NCBI GenBank assembly: GCA_937944065.1
Contig: CALDZS010000341.1
Coordinates: 1-26,531, forward strand
DNA length: 26,531 nt
Reading direction: 5' to 3'
Source of the DNA: an uncultured Amylibacter sp.
Lineage (GTDB): Bacteria; Pseudomonadota; Alphaproteobacteria; Rhodobacterales; Rhodobacteraceae
The position numbers were made by a program, and so were the translations under genes. A model generated the notes under the pieces. The model searched no databases. It was not told the origin of the DNA and saw only the letters and a list, made by a program, of their open reading frames with translations. Positions 23,308 through 26,531 of this stretch are shown here, one piece after another. How positions within the stretch are numbered: the stretch's first letter is position 1; every line of letters starts with the position of its first letter.

Positions 23308-24654
23308 GTGCAACATTGGATGATATCTGCGCTGCTTGTTTGCGGGTTGGCAGCGCCTGCAGCAAGTGATGGCTGGCAGCCACTAAAAATGCAATCAACG
23401 CAACCGAGTGAAAATGCTGCCGTTTTTGAACCCCTCACCTTGGGCGAAACGGGTGGCCAGGGGGGCGTGAATTATTTTACAATGCGCGCACCTGACCCAC
23501 GCAAGCAACTTCCACGCCCACTGACGACGCGCGAGATGCAATACGCGCGCACAGCGTGGCGATATTTCGAGGCAGGAACACATCCAAAAACTGGGCTTCC
23601 ACCTTCGGTGTTAAAATTCAAATCAACAACCTTGTGGGATCAGGGCGGTTATTTGTTGGCGCTGACATCTGCATACAAGCTGGGTATTATTTCTCGAACT
23701 CAAGCCACAGCGCGTTTAGGATCAGCCCTCATCAGCCTTGGCAATCTGCCACTGTATAAGGGTGTGGCACCTAACAAAGCCTATAATATCGAAACTTTGG
23801 CCATGACGGATTACGCCAACAAACCTGTCCCGCACGGCATTGGGTATTCGGCGCTGGATATTATGCGTTTGATGTCTGGCCTATTGGTTGTGACACAAAC
23901 CTTTCCAGAATATTCGCCGGTGGCGCAACGTATCGTGAACCGCTGGGATTTGGCAAAACTTGCCAAAGGTGGACGGTTTCAGGGGGTCGCAATCCTACAC
24001 AAACAATACGAGCGCGGTGTCCAAGAGGGGCGCATTGGGTACGAACAATATGCAGCTGTTACTGGAAAAATACTGGGGCTGAATGTCGACCTAGCCTATC
24101 AATTTGCACCCATTCTCCGCTGGCAACGGTATTTTGATATCGCGCTTCCAGCAGACAACCGAACCCAAAGCACCCACGGTGTTTCGGCGGTCACAACATC
24201 TGAACCTTTCTTACTAGAAGTATTGGAATATGGATGGCGACCAGAGACATTCAAGATAGCGTGGGCCGTGTTTCAAGCACAGCTATATCGCCACCAGCGA
24301 ACCGGCATTTTAACCGCGCTGAGCGAGGATCATATCAAAGGCCCACCATATTTTGCGTATAACAGCATATTGGTTGATTTTGAACCCTTCGCCAGCGTTA
24401 CAGCGGGTCGAAAAAACGTATCTGAAAAACGCACCATATCGGCCAAGGGCAGCATTGGCTGGTGGGCCATTACCGACCACCCATATACCTATGAATTGCT
24501 AACCGCCATCGAAGGATTGCAAACTGAAAATGGCTGGTACGCTGGGCTGTTCGAAGCGGACATGTCGCAAAATGCCATCCTAACGTTGAACACAAACGCA
24601 GTTATCCTAGAAGCTCTGCACTATCGTTCGCTAGGGCCATTGTACCGACGTTAG
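23308..24654 (+). CDS. DUF3131-domain exported protein
   Basis: The 448-residue protein is exported: MQHWMISALLVCGLAAPAASDG is a short signal peptide. Residues about 75-430 look like the DUF3131 domain, with TAWRYFEAGTHPKTGLPPS, TTLWDQGGYLLALTSAYKLGIIS, NIETLAMTDYANK and a C-terminal WYAGLFEADM. DUF3131 is thought to adopt an alpha/alpha-toroid related to glycoside hydrolases and is found with cell-envelope polysaccharide genes; no activity is assigned. The start is GTG 23308, seven bases after an AGGGG site (23296-23300); the ATG at 23306 is out of frame and stops at once, and the in-frame ATG at 23320 is too far from that site. It converges with the lipoprotein gene downstream. Confidence 0.8.
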   Translation: MQHWMISALLVCGLAAPAASDGWQPLKMQSTQPSENAAVFEPLTLGETGGQGGVNYFTMRAPDPRKQLPRPLTTREMQYARTAWRYFEAGTHPKTGLPPSVLKFKSTTLWDQGGYLLALTSAYKLGIISRTQATARLGSALISLGNLPLYKGVAPNKAYNIETLAMTDYANKPVPHGIGYSALDIMRLMSGLLVVTQTFPEYSPVAQRIVNRWDLAKLAKGGRFQGVAILHKQYERGVQEGRIGYEQYAAVTGKILGLNVDLAYQFAPILRWQRYFDIALPADNRTQSTHGVSAVTTSEPFLLEVLEYGWRPETFKIAWAVFQAQLYRHQRTGILTALSEDHIKGPPYFAYNSILVDFEPFASVTAGRKNVSEKRTISAKGSIGWWAITDHPYTYELLTAIEGLQTENGWYAGLFEADMSQNAILTLNTNAVILEALHYRSLGPLYRR

Positions 24655-24675
24655 GAACTGAAACTCAGGATCGAC

Positions 24676-25404
24676 TTATTGAACCCGACGCACATATTGC
24701 ATCAAAGGTTCTTTGGTCGCGTAACTTACCGTGTTTAAATCCAGCAACGTGCCACTTTCATCGACTGAAAACACCGTGTGCGACAGCAACTTAGACCGTT
24801 GGAAAAAATTCTTGTCCGCGGTGCGTACAGTTTGGTACCAAAGCCCGTTTTGTTGACCTGTTTCAACCATGACTGGTTCCACACGCCCATTTACATTCAC
24901 GTCGGTTTTGCAGGCACCCAACTTCATATAGCAACTTGAAAGCTGGCGTAGTGGTAACGTGGTCGCTGACGCGCCGAAGGACAAAGATCTGCTGGGGATC
25001 GCCGATCCGCCCAGAACAATTGATCCGCCGGAAACGCGAGCGTTCAATCCCAAATTATCAGCGATACGCGCTGCTACCTGAGATGTTTCTTCTTTGCCGA
25101 ATGGAAGGCGGATTTCCAGCGCATTTTGGAAACTGTTAAAGTTGCCGGTCGTCGCTGTGGAGGATACTAGCATTTCGTCTGGAAAATCGCTCGCGCCAAC
25201 ACGATACGATTTTGTTGTGGGGCTAACTGAGCGGCCATTCCGAATGATATCTGTCGAGGTTGCACCCGCAGTTACACCAGTGCTTGAAACCATTGGCACA
25301 TAGGACCGCGAGCCAAAGCTATTTTTGCTTGGGCCGTCAAACAGATCACACGCTGTAAGCGAACCAACACACAGCATCGCAGCAATTATCCCGAATTTTG
25401 ACAT
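24676..25404 (-). CDS. Hypothetical lipoprotein
   Basis: I do not recognise this 242-residue protein. It opens with a lipoprotein signal (FGIIAAMLCVGSLTAC, lipidated at Cys19). After a Ser/Gly/Thr-rich linker (25-85) there is a region starting ALEIRLPFGKEETSQVAARIADNLGLNA (91-118), then SSCYMKLGACKTDVNVNGRVEPVMVETG, whose two cysteines six residues apart may form a disulfide, and a C-terminal strand-rich end. GGGGAAGAG precedes ATG 25404. It is alone, convergent with the DUF3131 gene (21 bp apart), and probably sits in the periplasmic face of a membrane. Nothing in the sequence names a role. Confidence 0.7.
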   Translation of the reverse strand: MSKFGIIAAMLCVGSLTACDLFDGPSKNSFGSRSYVPMVSSTGVTAGATSTDIIRNGRSVSPTTKSYRVGASDFPDEMLVSSTATTGNFNSFQNALEIRLPFGKEETSQVAARIADNLGLNARVSGGSIVLGGSAIPSRSLSFGASATTLPLRQLSSCYMKLGACKTDVNVNGRVEPVMVETGQQNGLWYQTVRTADKNFFQRSKLLSHTVFSVDESGTLLDLNTVSYATKEPLMQYVRRVQ

Positions 25405-25764
25405 TTCTCTTCCCCTTATTCGAATACCCGTATACTCAAGATTCGGTTTTTTGGCCAGAATTTATAGAAATCGCGCGCCCAATATTACCTCAAATCAGCG
25501 TCAAATGGCTAAGTAGCTGGACGCATTGCTTTTTCCCGTGGCATTTTTATCAATTGAACCCACAAAACTTATACCATGTGCAATTGGTTGACTCTTAATC
25601 CAGCACCCGTTAATTCCCGCGTACATCAAGGAAGTGCCAAGCTTCCGGTCTTTATGGGGACAGTCCCAAAGATCGACACCAGTCAGCGCGTTGCGCCCAC
25701 TGGTGCATTCGTCGTTTGGCAGTTTAAATCGCAGGCTTGCACGTAACTGAAAGGGCCAGAGCAT
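25405..25764. other. Divergent intergenic region and ffh leader, no coding gene
   Basis: This 360-bp region separates the lipoprotein gene from ffh. Its left half is AT-rich and should hold the promoters; a weak rightward candidate is TTATCA-N17-TATACC near 25549-25577. Its right half (25630-25721) can fold into three consecutive hairpins. The reverse-strand ORF here (25501-25764) has no recognisable features and I treat it as chance. Confidence 0.55.
25630..25721 (+). ncRNA. Candidate structured leader RNA of ffh with possible pseudoknot
   Basis: Hairpin 1: GGAAG/CTTCC (25630-25634 with 25642-25646). Hairpin 2: CGGTCTTT/AAAGATCG plus GGGA/TCCC with a three-base bulge (25646-25675). Hairpin 3: CACCAGT/ACTGGTG plus GCGC/GCGC with a two-by-two internal loop (25677-25705). 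TGCCAA in the loop of hairpin 1 (25635-25640) is complementary to TTGGCA at 25716-25721. Helices 1 and 2 share one base, and 2 and 3 are one base apart, so they may stack. No T-run follows, so it is not an obvious attenuator. I do not know a matching family. It lies 43-134 bases before the ffh start. Confidence 0.45.
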
Positions 25765-26531
25765 ATGTTCGAGAATCTATCCGACCGCCTCTCTGGCGTC
25801 TTTGACAAGCTTACCAAACAAGGTGCGTTATCTGACGACGACGTATCTGTTGCCTTGCGCGAAGTCCGCGTTGCATTGCTAGAAGCTGATGTCAGCCTGC
25901 CTGTTGCCCGCGAATTTATAAAAGCGATCCAAGACAAAGCTGCAGGCCAGAATGTCACCAAATCTGTGACCCCCGGCCAACAAGTGGTCAAGATCGTCCA
26001 TGACGAGTTGGTGCATTTCCTAGCGGGTGATGACAAGAATATTGGCGAGTTAAAAATCGACAATCCGCCTGCCCCGATCCTCATGGTTGGTTTGCAAGGC
26101 TCTGGTAAAACGACGACGACAGCCAAATTGGCGAAGCGTCTAAAAGAGAAGAACAAGAAAAAAGTCTTGATGGCCTCGCTTGATACCAATCGTCCAGCGG
26201 CGATGGAACAGTTGGCCATCTTAGGTGCGCAAATCGGTGTGGACACATTGCCAATCGTGGCGGGCGAAAGCGCAGTTAAGATTGCAAAACGGGCAAAGAC
26301 CCAAGCCAGCCTTGGCGGCTATGACGTCTATATGCTGGATACGGCTGGTCGCCTGTCCATTGATGACGAGCTGATGGCAGAAGTTGAAGCCGTTCGTGAC
26401 ATCGCTACACCGCGCGAAACATTGTTGGTCGTTGATGGCCTGACGGGCCAAGACGCTGTTCACACAGCAGAAAACTTTGATGCACGTATCGGAATTTCAG
26501 GCGTCGCATTAACGCGCATGGATGGCGACGG
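25765..26531 (+). CDS. ffh: Signal recognition particle protein Ffh (5' part, cut by window end)
   Basis: The first 255 codons of the SRP54 GTPase, which with 4.5S RNA binds signal sequences and delivers ribosomes to FtsY at the membrane. The N domain (about 1-90, with ALREVRVALLEADVSLPVAREF) and the start of the G domain are visible: P-loop GLQGSGKT (109-116), TNRPAAMEQLAILG (141-154), DTAGRLSIDDELM (192-204), VVDGLTGQDAV (222-232) and TRMDGD (250-255). The M domain lies outside. ATG 25765 follows GAAAGGGCC. It is transcribed away from the lipoprotein and has a long potentially structured leader. Confidence 0.96.
   Translation, partial: MFENLSDRLSGVFDKLTKQGALSDDDVSVALREVRVALLEADVSLPVAREFIKAIQDKAAGQNVTKSVTPGQQVVKIVHDELVHFLAGDDKNIGELKIDNPPAPILMVGLQGSGKTTTTAKLAKRLKEKNKKKVLMASLDTNRPAAMEQLAILGAQIGVDTLPIVAGESAVKIAKRAKTQASLGGYDVYMLDTAGRLSIDDELMAEVEAVRDIATPRETLLVVDGLTGQDAVHTAENFDARIGISGVALTRMDGD

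Noticed and set aside
25630..25721. 4.5S SRP RNA gene (ffs) next to ffh
   Set aside because: The conserved SRP RNA core (GGTCAGG...GGAAGCAGCC and its GGAA tetraloop) is absent; GGAAG here is part of a different hairpin.
25683..26246. Minus-strand ORF of 187 codons over the ffh start
   Set aside because: It is antisense to unmistakable Ffh sequence (P-loop, DTAGR) and shows only Ser/Thr/Pro-rich shadow composition.
1..26531. Mobile elements, CRISPR arrays, tRNA genes, toxin-antitoxin or phage-defence modules
   Set aside because: I looked for transposases, terminal repeats, regularly spaced repeats, cloverleaf-like sequences and defence motifs and saw none.

Overview
The window looks like a chromosomal segment of an alphaproteobacterium, most likely a marine Rhodobacteraceae (Roseobacter-group) bacterium. 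Three things suggest this. An F0 ATP synthase cluster, atpI-atpB-atpE-atpX-atpF, stands alone without F1 genes and has two different b-type subunits. The c subunit and the b subunit (with its signal-peptide-like N-terminus) are of the Rhodobacter type. GC content looks moderate, roughly the low fifties by eye. The genus cannot be fixed from the sequence. I see no tRNA, rRNA, CRISPR array, insertion sequence or prophage module. Nearly all the DNA is ordinary, tightly packed core genome.

Layout. 78-3107 (+): NAD(P)-dependent aldehyde dehydrogenase, MltB-type lytic transglycosylase, small YCII-like protein. 3147-6602 (-): the chromosome condensation protein SMC. 6603-7375: an AT-rich gap with a perfect DnaA box and inverted repeats, then an unrecognised exported cysteine-containing protein and a strong terminator. 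7440-8330 (+): EamA-type transporter. 8327-11322 (-): an apparent operon nth - adenosine kinase - 8-oxoguanine deaminase, divergent from an Ada-like alkyltransferase/AraC protein (11418-12281, +). 12353-13871 (+): OmpA-type lipoprotein and a FadR-type GntR regulator with a palindrome over its leader. 13868-14594 (-): ArsR regulator with an SRPBCC protein, behind a promoter filled with operator-like dyads. 14752-16264 (+): two unrecognised adjacent genes that appear to be paralogues. 16324-18912 (-): the F0 ATP synthase operon. 19192-20129 (+): tandem hotdog thioesterases. 20131-22790 (-): OsmC - adenine/adenosine deaminase - aminotransferase operon. 22890-23210 (+): a second ArsR regulator. 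23308-24654 (+): DUF3131 protein. 24676-25404 (-): orphan lipoprotein. 25765-end (+): the first 255 codons of ffh, behind a 360-bp leader that can fold into three consecutive hairpins.

Themes. Nucleobase metabolism and DNA damage recur: endonuclease III, alkyl-DNA methyltransferase, 8-oxoguanine deaminase, adenosine kinase and a second purine deaminase. The least explained parts are (i) the two-gene paralogous unit at 14752-16264, whose products share a helical N-terminus, a Q/SGE-centred motif and a C-terminal strand; (ii) the potentially pseudoknotted ffh leader at 25630-25721; (iii) the well-defined ArsR operator/promoter at 14605-14658; and (iv) the intrinsic terminator that abuts the ribosome-binding site of the lytic transglycosylase. 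All functional statements come from reading motifs by eye; no database search was run.
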